Shown one piece after another: positions 36,056 through 44,367 of a DNA stretch of 64,000 nucleotides. A program made the translations under genes and the position numbers. The notes under the pieces were generated by a model, which was not told the DNA's origin, did not search any database, and saw only the letters and a list, made by a program, of their open reading frames with translations. Numbering within the stretch: position 1 is the stretch's first letter; every line of letters starts with the position of its first letter. Source of the stretch: Amaricoccus solimangrovi. Lineage in GTDB: Bacteria > Pseudomonadota > Alphaproteobacteria > Rhodobacterales > Rhodobacteraceae. The DNA lies in NCBI RefSeq assembly GCF_006385685.1, contig NZ_VFRP01000017.1:1-64000 (forward strand), read 5' to 3'.

Positions 36056-37531
36056 TCAGAACCAGCCGGTATCGGCCGCGTGGGTCTGGGTGCCGGCGCC
36101 GTCGAGCAGGGTCACGGTCGTCTCGGCCCCCGAGGATTCGAGCGTCCGGTCGTCGAGCCGCGCGGTCAGCGTGAGCTCGTTGATCGTGAGCCGCCCCGCC
36201 CCGGCCACGATCTCCGATCCGAGTTCGACGGAGCCGATGTATTCGTCCGGGGAGACGATGCCGAGCGACTCGAGCTCGCTCAGGATGCCCGTGATCGAGA
36301 TCGTGCCGACCGGGTGATCGGAATCGAGGACGACGGCGGTATAGGTCCAGTCGCTCGAATCGTCGCTGTGGATCTTCGCGGCGATCGTCCCGTCGGAATA
36401 GGTCCCCACCTGATCCCCGAACGGCTTCACGGCGCCCTGGTGTACCCAGACCATGACCTCGTTCGTGACGCTGGATGGGCCGCCGTTCGGAACGTCGGTC
36501 AGCCAGATATCGAAGGCGACGTTGAACCAGTCGGTATTGCCGTCGTAGCGCACGTCATAGGCCGCCGTCAGATCCTGGATCTCGCCGACCTGGAGCGGGA
36601 AGAAATCGGCCGTGTCCGTCACCTTGTGCCCGCCGCTCATCGGCGCGGGACCGAAGATGACCTCGGGATAGGCGAGGATCGGCGGATAGGCCTGGGTCGT
36701 GCGCGGGAAGGACCAGCTGAAGGTCACGCCCGTCGTCAGATCGTCCGGATCGTAGATCGCGTCGAGCCGGTAGTCGGTCCCGTAGGTGAGCCCCCCGGCG
36801 TTCCAGGCGTTGTTGAGCACGTACCAGCCGTGATCGGTGTAGACGGCGCCCGGGCCGCTCAGGCTTCCCTGGCCCGCGCCGGGAGCGGGCGCCGGCGGGG
36901 GAAAGCCGAAATCGTAGCCGTCGAGCTGCGCGAGCTTGGTATCGCGGAGCACGAGGATCTCGTCCTGAGCGAGGTGGAGCGTCAGATCCTTGCCGGTCTT
37001 CGTCGCGATGGCCTTGACCTGGGCGAAGTTCGAGAACCCGTAGTCGATCAGCTCGATCACGTCGCTGCCCGGAGTGAAGCCGACGATCGCGTCCGACCCG
37101 TTTCCGGCTTCGATCCGGAAGATGTCCGCCGCCGCGCCGCCGATCAGCACGTCGTCGCCGCCGAGCCCGTCGAGCGTGGCGCCGACCTCGCCCGCGGCGA
37201 TGATGTTCGCGGAGGCGTTGCCGGTCCCCCCGGTCGAGCCGGGACCATTCAGGAACAGGTTCTCGAAATTCTCCGGCAGGACGGTCGTGCCCCAGATCCA
37301 GGAATCGAGCGTATCGATCCCCGCGTTCGCGGCCTCCAGCACATGCGTGCTCGGAACCCAGACCATGTAGGTATCATCTCCGAGCCCGCCGGCCAATGTC
37401 GCCGAATCGTTGCCGTAGAGCTCGTCATTCCCGCTGGTTCCCGAAAGATAGGCGCCGATTTCCGCGCCGATCCAGGAAGTTGGCGCCCCCGAAGTCGAAA
37501 GGGACGCGCCGCGCGCTGTCTTGTAGATCAC
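36056..37531 (-). CDS. Secreted RTX-repeat protein fused to a GH12 glycanase domain, 491 aa
   Basis: The N-terminal part has calcium-binding nonapeptide-type repeats (SGNDELYGND, GGLGDDTYMV at about 33-57; GLGGDDVLIGG, GNGSDAIVGF at about 120-150). From about residue 215 the sequence is a beta-jelly-roll of glycoside hydrolase family 12: the nucleophile Glu358 in NEVMVW and the acid/base Glu440 in LGSEIVAG lie 82 residues apart, about as in Cel12A-type enzymes, and the flanking VGTYSDGTI and RLTINELTLTA also match. It has no Sec signal, so type I secretion is expected, but no T1SS genes are in the window. RTX repeats before the enzyme are the reverse of the common order. Confidence 0.8.
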   Translation of the reverse strand: MIYKTARGASLSTSGAPTSWIGAEIGAYLSGTSGNDELYGNDSATLAGGLGDDTYMVWVPSTHVLEAANAGIDTLDSWIWGTTVLPENFENLFLNGPGSTGGTGNASANIIAAGEVGATLDGLGGDDVLIGGAAADIFRIEAGNGSDAIVGFTPGSDVIELIDYGFSNFAQVKAIATKTGKDLTLHLAQDEILVLRDTKLAQLDGYDFGFPPPAPAPGAGQGSLSGPGAVYTDHGWYVLNNAWNAGGLTYGTDYRLDAIYDPDDLTTGVTFSWSFPRTTQAYPPILAYPEVIFGPAPMSGGHKVTDTADFFPLQVGEIQDLTAAYDVRYDGNTDWFNVAFDIWLTDVPNGGPSSVTNEVMVWVHQGAVKPFGDQVGTYSDGTIAAKIHSDDSSDWTYTAVVLDSDHPVGTISITGILSELESLGIVSPDEYIGSVELGSEIVAGAGRLTINELTLTARLDDRTLESSGAETTVTLLDGAGTQTHAADTGWF

Positions 37532-37617
37532 AGGAAATCCTCCTCACCAGAACGCCGGTGATCAGATGTACCTGTCGAGGATTGCTTGACCCCTTCGCCG
37601 CGCCACCGGCTCAAACG

Positions 37618-37651
37618 CGATAATGGTCTCCCCTTCAGGGGACTATTATCG
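37618..37651. repeat. Imperfect 14-16-bp inverted repeat between wza and the RTX-GH12 gene
   Basis: CGATAATGGTCTCCCC and GGGGACTATTATCG pair around a TTCA loop with a small bulge. It lies 87 bp upstream of the RTX-GH12 start and about 143 bp downstream of the wza-like stop, both on the minus strand. It could be a terminator for the wza operon or a dimeric-regulator site for the hydrolase gene. There is no T-run, so both readings stay open. Confidence 0.45.
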
Positions 37652-37793
37652 CCATCCGACTAGGGGTCAAGCTGACTTATCGCAAGGAGAGTGTCGATCC
37701 TTCCGGGGATGGCAGCCCCGGGAGGGCTCCGGCGCATCGGGCGCGCGCCGAAACCTCTATGCGATCCCCGCCGGACGATCGGCGGCGGGCGCC

Positions 37794-39152
37794 TTACTCC
37801 ACATAGGCTCCCGGCAGCCCCAGGAAGTTCGGGGAGAGCTGGTCGACCACGCGGCCCCAGCGGGTCACGGGCTGTTCGGAGATGAAGACGATGTCGCGGG
37901 GCCGCAGTTCGAGCCGGGTCAGCATCATCATCCCGACCGCGGAACTCCCGTCCACGTGCCAGGCGGTGATCCCGCTGAACTCGCGGGGATCGGCGGAGGC
38001 GCGCAGCACATAGATCTGGCGCGGGTCGGCCGTCATGTTCGGCGCGCCGCCGCCGCTTTCGTAAAGCGCGTCGGCGAGGGAGGCGACCTGGCCATAGGGC
38101 AGGGGCCAGCGGCCCTGCTTCTTCATCTCGCCGCTCAGATAGACGTAATCCTGCGGTTCCGCCCCATGCTCGATGCGCGCGGAGAAGTTGTCCCGCTCCT
38201 CGCTGAGCTGGGCGCGCCGGAGTTCGGTCGCCTGCGTCAGGATCTGCATCGCGCTCTGCCGCGAGGCCTGCTTGAACTGGCCGAGCTCGATCTGCTCGGC
38301 GAAATAGGCCTGGGCCTTGCCGAGATCGAATTCCGCGTCGACATAGACGGAATCGCCGTCGACGAGCCGGAGCTTCTGGTAGCGCGGCGAGACCAGGAAG
38401 TCCTTCACCGGCACCTCGTAGAGCGACCCGTCGCGGTAGATCCGGATCACCGCCGCGTCGCGGTCGGCGGCGGTGATCCCGCCCACGGCGGCGAGCGCGT
38501 TGTCGAGGGTGAGCGGAATGAGCGTGATCGGCGCCACGCCCGGCTGCGCCACGGCGCCGCCGATCGACACCTTGCGGGCATTGAACTCGGCGATCTCGAG
38601 GCTGAAGGACGGGTCGATCTGCCGTTCGAGCAGGCGCTGGAACAGCACGCCCTCCGCCTCCTCGAGCGTCATCTCCGCGATGCGCACACGGCCGACGTCC
38701 GGGATCGCGATCGAGCCGTCGTCCTGCACGGTATAGCCCTGGCGGCGGTTCTCGGCGGCGAGCAGGCCCGTCAGTTCCTCGACCGAGGTGCCGGGCGTCT
38801 TGGTCGCGAGCAGGACCACGTCGCCGACCCCGATCCGGTAGGGCTCCGCCGGCACCGGCGGCGGCAGCCGCGCGACGAGTTCCTCGGGCCGGGTCTGGGG
38901 CTCGAAGGCGGTGTCGGGTCCGGTGACCTGCGGGACGCCGCCGCCGGAGCCGGCCGTCTGCGAGAAGGCGGCGGGCAGGGCGCGGGGCTGGTAGGCCTGC
39001 TGCCGGTTGGCCGCGATGACGGTCTCGGGCGTCACGTCGATCACCCGCACCTTGCCGCCGTCCACCACGCCATCCTGGATGACCGGGCTGTGGTAGATGA
39101 TACCGCAGCCGCTCATGAGAAGGACAAGGCTCAGAGAATACAGACGCCGCAT
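37794..39152 (-). CDS. Wza-type outer-membrane polysaccharide export lipoprotein, 452 aa
   Basis: Lipoprotein signal with lipobox LMSGC (Cys16). The Poly_export domain begins EPYRIGVGDVVLLATKTPG (about residue 100), followed by SLBB-type beta-grasp repeats (GRVRIAEMTLEEAEGVLFQRL, then KVSIGGAVAQPGVAPITLIPLTLDNAL and VYLSGEMKKQGRWPLP). It should form the octameric outer-membrane channel for EPS. It is the third gene of a minus-strand set YjbH, YjbF, Wza. Confidence 0.92.
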   Translation of the reverse strand: MRRLYSLSLVLLMSGCGIIYHSPVIQDGVVDGGKVRVIDVTPETVIAANRQQAYQPRALPAAFSQTAGSGGGVPQVTGPDTAFEPQTRPEELVARLPPPVPAEPYRIGVGDVVLLATKTPGTSVEELTGLLAAENRRQGYTVQDDGSIAIPDVGRVRIAEMTLEEAEGVLFQRLLERQIDPSFSLEIAEFNARKVSIGGAVAQPGVAPITLIPLTLDNALAAVGGITAADRDAAVIRIYRDGSLYEVPVKDFLVSPRYQKLRLVDGDSVYVDAEFDLGKAQAYFAEQIELGQFKQASRQSAMQILTQATELRRAQLSEERDNFSARIEHGAEPQDYVYLSGEMKKQGRWPLPYGQVASLADALYESGGGAPNMTADPRQIYVLRASADPREFSGITAWHVDGSSAVGMMMLTRLELRPRDIVFISEQPVTRWGRVVDQLSPNFLGLPGAYVE

Positions 39153-39164
39153 GGCCTCTCCAAT

Positions 39165-39812
39165 CTAGTGACTCGGGAACAGGACCTGGGCACGGCCCAC
39201 GCCTTCGCTGATGAACTGGACCGACTGCGCGACGCGACCGCCGCGCAGCCAGTAGACATTGGTGAAATCGTCTTCCGGTCCGCGGCAGGCCTCGTCGATC
39301 CGCTGGGTCGGAACCTCGGGACCGTCGAGAAGCCGGATGCTCTCCTGGCCGGCGGGGGTCACGTCGCAGACATAGGACCGGATGCGCATCCGGTCCTGCC
39401 CGTCGAGATAGCTGTGGATGCGCGTGATCCGCGCCGGGTATCCGCCATGGATCGCGGCCGCCGCCTCGGCCGTGTCCGCCGTCATCAGGTCGAAGGAAAG
39501 ACCGCGCGTGCCGATGATGAGCCCGTCGCGCAGGTAGATCTGCGCGTTGTCGATGGTGCGCCAGCGCGTCACCCCGTCCCGCGCGCCGGTCTCGACCATG
39601 AGCACCGAGGGGCCCTGGTCGAGCAGCGTGATGCGCAGGCGCGGCGCGCCCGCCGCGATCAGGCGCTCGGCCTGGGTGGTATCGATGCCCGGGGCCGGGG
39701 GCCAGAGCTGCTGGCCGTTGCGATCCGCCTGCGTGCTGAGCGCGCAGCCCGCGAGCCACAGGCAGAGGGCGAGGGGAGCGGAGACGGCGCCGAGACGGAA
39801 CGGATTTCTCAT
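39165..39812 (-). CDS. YjbF-family (GfcB-like) EPS lipoprotein, 215 aa
   Basis: A lipoprotein signal with LWLAGC (Cys23) leads into a YjbF/GfcB domain containing ITLLDQGPSVLMVETGARDGVTRWRTIDNAQIYLRDGLIIGTRGLSFDLM in pieces, the family's best conserved stretch. YjbF partners with YjbH in the yjbEFGH-type EPS locus of E. coli. Here it overlaps the YjbH-like gene by 4 bp and lies 12 bp before the wza-like gene. Confidence 0.88.
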   Translation of the reverse strand: MRNPFRLGAVSAPLALCLWLAGCALSTQADRNGQQLWPPAPGIDTTQAERLIAAGAPRLRITLLDQGPSVLMVETGARDGVTRWRTIDNAQIYLRDGLIIGTRGLSFDLMTADTAEAAAAIHGGYPARITRIHSYLDGQDRMRIRSYVCDVTPAGQESIRLLDGPEVPTQRIDEACRGPEDDFTNVYWLRGGRVAQSVQFISEGVGRAQVLFPSH

Positions 39813-41929
39813 CGCCAGAACCGCTCCCAGCGGGACCCGAGCTCTTCCTGACGTCCGGGGCGGGTCATCGCATAGAGCCGGTTCGGCACCCAGAGCTGCG
39901 CGCCGCCGTCGCGCAGGATCGGCCGGATCACCATACCGAACTGGTTGAGCGAGGGCTTGCCCGTCATCCAGGAGAGCGGCACGCTGAAGGCGAAGCCCTT
40001 GTCGAAGGAGCCTTCGCCGAATTCGTCGAAGCTGACATCGGTCAGGGTGGCGAAGGCGGCGAGTTCGAAGCCGTTGCCGAAACGGCGGCTGACCGTGAGG
40101 GTCGAGCCCCAGTCCTTCGCCAGGTAGCGCCCCACGTCGACCTGACCGTAATAGCCGCCGCCGAAGTCGTAGAAGCCCGACAGGAAGCCGGTCACGACGT
40201 CGTAGTCCTGGAAGCCGAATCCGCCGTCGAAATCGCGCTGCCGCGCATAGGCGAGGTTGCCGCCCAGGGCGAGCCGCTGGCCGGGCGGCGCCCAGAGCAT
40301 CTCGCCGAAGACGCCGCCGAACATCGGCTCGAGGATGCCGGCCTGGGCCTGGCCGTAGAGATCCTGGCCGAGCCGCTCGTACTGCCCGATGGTCAGATAG
40401 GGGACCGTCACCTCACTGGCATCCTTCGCATAGAGCCAGGCGTCGGAGCGCACATGCGGCAGGGTCGAATCCGAGGGGCGGTCGGCCTCGTCGAGATTGC
40501 CGACGATCTTGTGCCGGAGCGCGCCGCTCAGATAGGTGCCCTGCCACGGCGAGAAGGATCCGCCCAGTTCGAGCCCCAGGTCCGCGCGCACCGGATTGTC
40601 CGGATCGAACAGGAAGGGGGTCGCATAGAGGCCGAGCCAGGTCGAATAGGAGGGATCCCAGGCCTCGGGCGGGCCGGCGGTGAGCGCGGCGTCGGCGACG
40701 CCTGCGCGGGCATAGCTCTGCCAGGCGCCGTCGAAGGCGTATTCGGTCTGCTCGAGGTCGCTCCGGCGCAGCGTGACCTCGGTGATCGCCATGCCTTGGA
40801 TATGGCCGCGAATCCGGAAGGCCGAGACATCGGCCGGCAGCTGGGCGCTCAGCACCGCGGCGGCGCGGCCATAGGCCTGGGCCGAGGCCGGCCAGCGCTC
40901 GTTGGTGATCGAGACGGTGGCGACATTTCCCTGGAGTTCGAACCCTTCGAGCGTGATCCCCTGATCGTTCAGCGCCGCCTGGAGCCGCTCGTAGCGCTGC
41001 GGATCCGGCCGGGGCGTCCAGAGCGCCAGAGACTCGTCCGAGCCGCGCGAGATCGCGGGCGGCCCCGGTTCGCGCCCGGAGGGCGCCGGCGGGTCCTTCG
41101 GATTGAGCATGAAGCTCGCGCTGACCGCGAGGGTGGAGCCGTTCATGAAGGAGGCGCCCAGGCTCGCGCCGTTGTCGAACTGATAGCGGGCGCCGAGATT
41201 GAACGGCGTCTTGTACTCGTAGCCCATCTGCTCGACCTCGGGATCCATCGAATCCGAGGAATATTCGAAGGTCAGCCGCCAGTTCGGCGTCGGCTGCCAG
41301 TCGGTGGCGAAGAAGAGCGCGGCGTCGCCATGGAACAGCCGGTCATAGGCGACGCGCCCGGTGTTCTGGATCCCCTGGAGGGGAGCGCGGTTCTTGAAAC
41401 GATCGGAAAAGATCGCGAGGGGGTTCTCGAAGCCGTTGTGGGTGCCGTAGCGCCCCCAGCCGATGCCGAGGGTAGAGGTGACCGAGGAACCGATATGCTT
41501 CGAGGCGGCGATGTATTCCGAAGCGAAGACCCCCGTACCGCCGAAATCCTGCAGGCCGACGGAAACCGCCGGCACCCAGCCCTCGAGATCCTCGTCGAGG
41601 ATCCGGTAGCGGACGTCGAAGCTGCGGTCGTAGAGGGAATTGTGGTTCCCGTTCGGAAAGGTGAAGTAATCCTGAAGATAGGAATACCGGAAGGTCCCCT
41701 GCAGCCGGTCCGAGAACTGGAAGGTCGCGGCGAAGCGGCTTTCCCCGTCGGCGGTGGTATTGGCGGTGAAGGCCAGCGTACCGTCCGGGAGCGAGAAGCC
41801 CGAGGGCATCTCGATGTAACCCGGCCCACCGTAGTGAGACAGGCTCGGCACCGTCTGACCGGAAGCCGCTTCAACGGCCACGAGGATCCCCGCGGCCGTG
41901 ACCCATATCAGATACCTGCCTGAACGCAC
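39809..41929 (-). CDS. YjbH-domain outer-membrane EPS protein, 706 aa
   Basis: An N-terminal signal peptide (AAGILVAVEAASGQ) is followed by a YjbH/DUF940 sequence: LSHYGGPGYIEMPSGFSLPDGTLAFT at the mature start, EGWVPAVSVGLQDFGGTGVFASEYIAASK, and a C-terminal barrel with WG-STLTVSRRF. The length fits the family (about 700). It should form an outer-membrane barrel for EPS export or modification. It is the first gene of the yjbH-yjbF-wza block. Confidence 0.9.
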   Translation of the reverse strand: MRSGRYLIWVTAAGILVAVEAASGQTVPSLSHYGGPGYIEMPSGFSLPDGTLAFTANTTADGESRFAATFQFSDRLQGTFRYSYLQDYFTFPNGNHNSLYDRSFDVRYRILDEDLEGWVPAVSVGLQDFGGTGVFASEYIAASKHIGSSVTSTLGIGWGRYGTHNGFENPLAIFSDRFKNRAPLQGIQNTGRVAYDRLFHGDAALFFATDWQPTPNWRLTFEYSSDSMDPEVEQMGYEYKTPFNLGARYQFDNGASLGASFMNGSTLAVSASFMLNPKDPPAPSGREPGPPAISRGSDESLALWTPRPDPQRYERLQAALNDQGITLEGFELQGNVATVSITNERWPASAQAYGRAAAVLSAQLPADVSAFRIRGHIQGMAITEVTLRRSDLEQTEYAFDGAWQSYARAGVADAALTAGPPEAWDPSYSTWLGLYATPFLFDPDNPVRADLGLELGGSFSPWQGTYLSGALRHKIVGNLDEADRPSDSTLPHVRSDAWLYAKDASEVTVPYLTIGQYERLGQDLYGQAQAGILEPMFGGVFGEMLWAPPGQRLALGGNLAYARQRDFDGGFGFQDYDVVTGFLSGFYDFGGGYYGQVDVGRYLAKDWGSTLTVSRRFGNGFELAAFATLTDVSFDEFGEGSFDKGFAFSVPLSWMTGKPSLNQFGMVIRPILRDGGAQLWVPNRLYAMTRPGRQEELGSRWERFWR

Positions 41930-42408
41930 TGCCCACTCGTTACGATTATTATTATGTCGTTAACCTATCCGTGATCGGCAAAGCGGTAAAGCGGCGGCGG
42001 CGGCCGCGACCGGCGCGGGCGGTCGGACTGTGGCCCCAGGGTAACTCTCCGGGTGGCCAGGCGCTGCTTTTTGGCGCATTTCCGCTCGTCCGGCGCGAGG
42101 AAAAGCGCGCGGAAGGCGAGTTCGGCTTGCGAGCCGAGCCAGGATTTGGTCTATGGAACCGGTGTGGATTTCCTGGTTCTGTTGTCGCAAACCGATGACG
42201 CTGTACCCTTCGAGCGCGCCCTTTCCCGGCGCCGGCCCCGAGGCCGCGACGCGACCGAGCCTCGCGCGGGGAGGCGTTTCGCCGCGCGCGACCCCGTTTC
42301 GCGACGAGTACGAAACCAGCCGGACCACGCCCTTTGGCGCGCCGCGCGCGCGAGGCCCGCGGGTGCCACTTCCCCGCCTGAACGAACCCGCCGGTGAAAG
42401 GATCCAGG
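41930..42408. other. Non-coding gap upstream of yjbH-like and sulfotransferase genes
   Basis: This 479-bp region separates divergent genes. An AT-rich patch with GTTAACCTATC lies at 41940-41970, close to the yjbH-like start, and is the likely promoter area; the CGTTAACC at 41958-41965 resembles a CtrA half-site. The rest is GC-rich and shows only out-of-frame open stretches with unprotein-like Arg/Pro composition. Confidence 0.4.
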
Positions 42409-43344
42409 ATGGCTGAGACGCGGAAACCCAATGTCTTTCTCCTCGGCGCGCCCAAATGCGGGACGACGACGATTGTCCGCGTGCTCGCGCAGCATTCGAA
42501 GGTGTTCCTGCCCTATCCCAAGGAAACGGACTTCTGGTCGACCGACATGAAGAAGTCGACCGATGTCACCGACCTGAAGTCGGTGGACGATTACCTCGCG
42601 CTTTTCGCGAAATGCCCGGAGGAGAAGACCCATCTCCTGGATGGGTCCACGACCCATCTCTTTTCCGAGGTCGCCGTCGATAATATCCTCGGATTCCAAC
42701 CGGATGCCTACTTCATCATCATGCTGCGAAACCCGGTCGCGCAGGTTCAGTCCCTGCATCAGGAGCAGCTGTTCAGCATGAACGAGGATGAACCGGATTT
42801 CTGGACGGCCTGGACGCTGCAGGAGAAGCGGGCGCGTGGCGAGAACATCCCGAAGTCCTGCGCCGACCCTCTCCGGCTGCTCTATGCCCGGCAGGGCGCG
42901 CTGGGGGATCAGCTGGAACGCGCGATGAACCGAATCCCGCCCGAGCGACTGTTCATCGGCTTCCTGGACGACATGCAGCGGGATTTCGGCGGATTCTATG
43001 ACCGGCTGACGGATTTTCTCGAACTGGGGAAGGAGGAGCTGTCCGACATCGGCGCGGTGAAATCCTCGCGCCAGCACCGGTTCCAGGGGATCGCCCGGCT
43101 CTATCAGTCCCCGCCCGCGGCCTTCGCGCCAACGGTCAGGGTGCTCAAGAAGGCACTCCGTCGCAATGGCTCGCTGACGCAGCGTCTCGCGCAGAAGATC
43201 CTGGTCCGCGACATGCCGCGAACCGAGCTGACCGAGCAGCAGCTCGCGGCCCTGCATGACGTGTTCGCCCCCCAGATCCGGAAGATCGCCGCCCTGACGG
43301 GGCGCGACCTTTCCGGCTGGCAAGCCCGCGCCGCAGCGGCCTGA
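42409..43344 (+). CDS. Sulfotransferase, first of a tandem pair, 311 aa
   Basis: The 5'-phosphosulfate binding motif FLLGAPKCGTTTIVRVLAQHS is at the N-terminus, and the 3'-phosphate region MLRNPVAQVQSLHQEQ follows near residue 105-120. So it should use PAPS to sulfate a substrate, most likely a sugar of the EPS given the neighbours. The length is typical. ATG at 42409 follows AAAGGATCCAGG. The next gene is a paralogue with the same motif order. Confidence 0.85.
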   Translation: MAETRKPNVFLLGAPKCGTTTIVRVLAQHSKVFLPYPKETDFWSTDMKKSTDVTDLKSVDDYLALFAKCPEEKTHLLDGSTTHLFSEVAVDNILGFQPDAYFIIMLRNPVAQVQSLHQEQLFSMNEDEPDFWTAWTLQEKRARGENIPKSCADPLRLLYARQGALGDQLERAMNRIPPERLFIGFLDDMQRDFGGFYDRLTDFLELGKEELSDIGAVKSSRQHRFQGIARLYQSPPAAFAPTVRVLKKALRRNGSLTQRLAQKILVRDMPRTELTEQQLAALHDVFAPQIRKIAALTGRDLSGWQARAAAA

Positions 43345-43407
43345 CGCCGGCGCGGGCGCCTCGGGCGCTCATGCGCGGGCGGAACGTCTTGTGTACGGAG
43401 TTTCTTC

Positions 43408-44367
43408 ATGATCCCGAACTTCTTCATCATCGGCGCGCCGAAATGCGGCACATCCGCTCTGGCCCAGTATCTGAGCGAGCATCCGGCGGTCTTCTTCACG
43501 GATCCGAAGGAGCCGTTCTATTTCTCCGAGGATTATCCGAAGCTGAAGAAGCAGCACTTCCTGACGGATGACGCGAGCTATCTTGCCCTCTACGCGAACG
43601 CGGATCCGGAACGGCATATCGCCCTCGGCGAGGGATCGACGAATTATCTCGCCTCGGAGGTCGCGGTGGCGCGCGCGCTGCGGATGAGCCCGGATGCGAA
43701 GTTCATCGTCCTGCTCCGCGATCCGGTCGAGGTCGCGCATGCCTTTCACATGGAGCAGGTGTTCGCGCGCAACGAGGACGAGGAGGATTTCGAGAGGGCC
43801 TGGCGGCTGCAGGACGCGCGCGCGCGCGGCGAGAGCATTCCGGCCACCTGCCTCGCGCCCCAGTTCCTCCTCTATCGGGAGGTGGCGTCCTATGCCGGCC
43901 AGATCGAACGCTTCTTCGCGCAGGTCCCGCCGGAACGGCGGCTCGTGCTGTTCCAGGAGCAGCTGAAGGCGGATCCCCTCGGCCTCTACAGGGAAAGCCT
44001 GGCGTTTCTCGGCCTTCCGGACGACGGACGCGCCGAGTTTCCCATCGTGAACGGATCGCACAGCCATCGCTACGAATGGCTGGCGAACCTGGTCCTGCGC
44101 CCACCGAAGCCCCTCCAGCCGGCGGTCTGGGCCTTCCGCAACTACGCCCGGCGGAACAAGCCCCGCTCGATCGAGCTCCTCAAGGAAAGACTTCGCGTGA
44201 AGTCGAGGAGGAAGGACATGTCGCCCGCCTTCGAGGCGGAACTCTACGAGGTATTCCGGCCGGACGTCGAACGCCTGGAGCGGCTGCTTGAGGTTTCCCT
44301 GCCGAAGTGGAAGGGCCCGCATCTCGAACGAGCCCTCGAAGCTTCCGGTTTGTCAGCGTCAACCTAG
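43408..44367 (+). CDS. Sulfotransferase, second of a tandem pair, 319 aa
   Basis: FFIIGAPKCGTSALAQYLSEHP is the 5'-phosphosulfate loop and LLRDPVEVAHAFHMEQVFARNEDEEDFERAWRLQ includes the 3'-phosphate-binding Arg/Ser-type region. The block around residues 110-180 is alignable with the upstream gene (NEDE.DF..AW.LQ..RARGE.IP), so the pair arose by duplication. The product likely modifies a different position or sugar. Its 3' end overlaps the convergent acyltransferase gene by 4 bp. Confidence 0.85.
   Translation: MIPNFFIIGAPKCGTSALAQYLSEHPAVFFTDPKEPFYFSEDYPKLKKQHFLTDDASYLALYANADPERHIALGEGSTNYLASEVAVARALRMSPDAKFIVLLRDPVEVAHAFHMEQVFARNEDEEDFERAWRLQDARARGESIPATCLAPQFLLYREVASYAGQIERFFAQVPPERRLVLFQEQLKADPLGLYRESLAFLGLPDDGRAEFPIVNGSHSHRYEWLANLVLRPPKPLQPAVWAFRNYARRNKPRSIELLKERLRVKSRRKDMSPAFEAELYEVFRPDVERLERLLEVSLPKWKGPHLERALEASGLSAST

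Noticed and set aside
41960-42328. Minus-strand 122-codon gene in the gap before the sulfotransferases
   Set aside because: No RBS, Arg/Pro/Ala-rich composition and no recognisable pattern.
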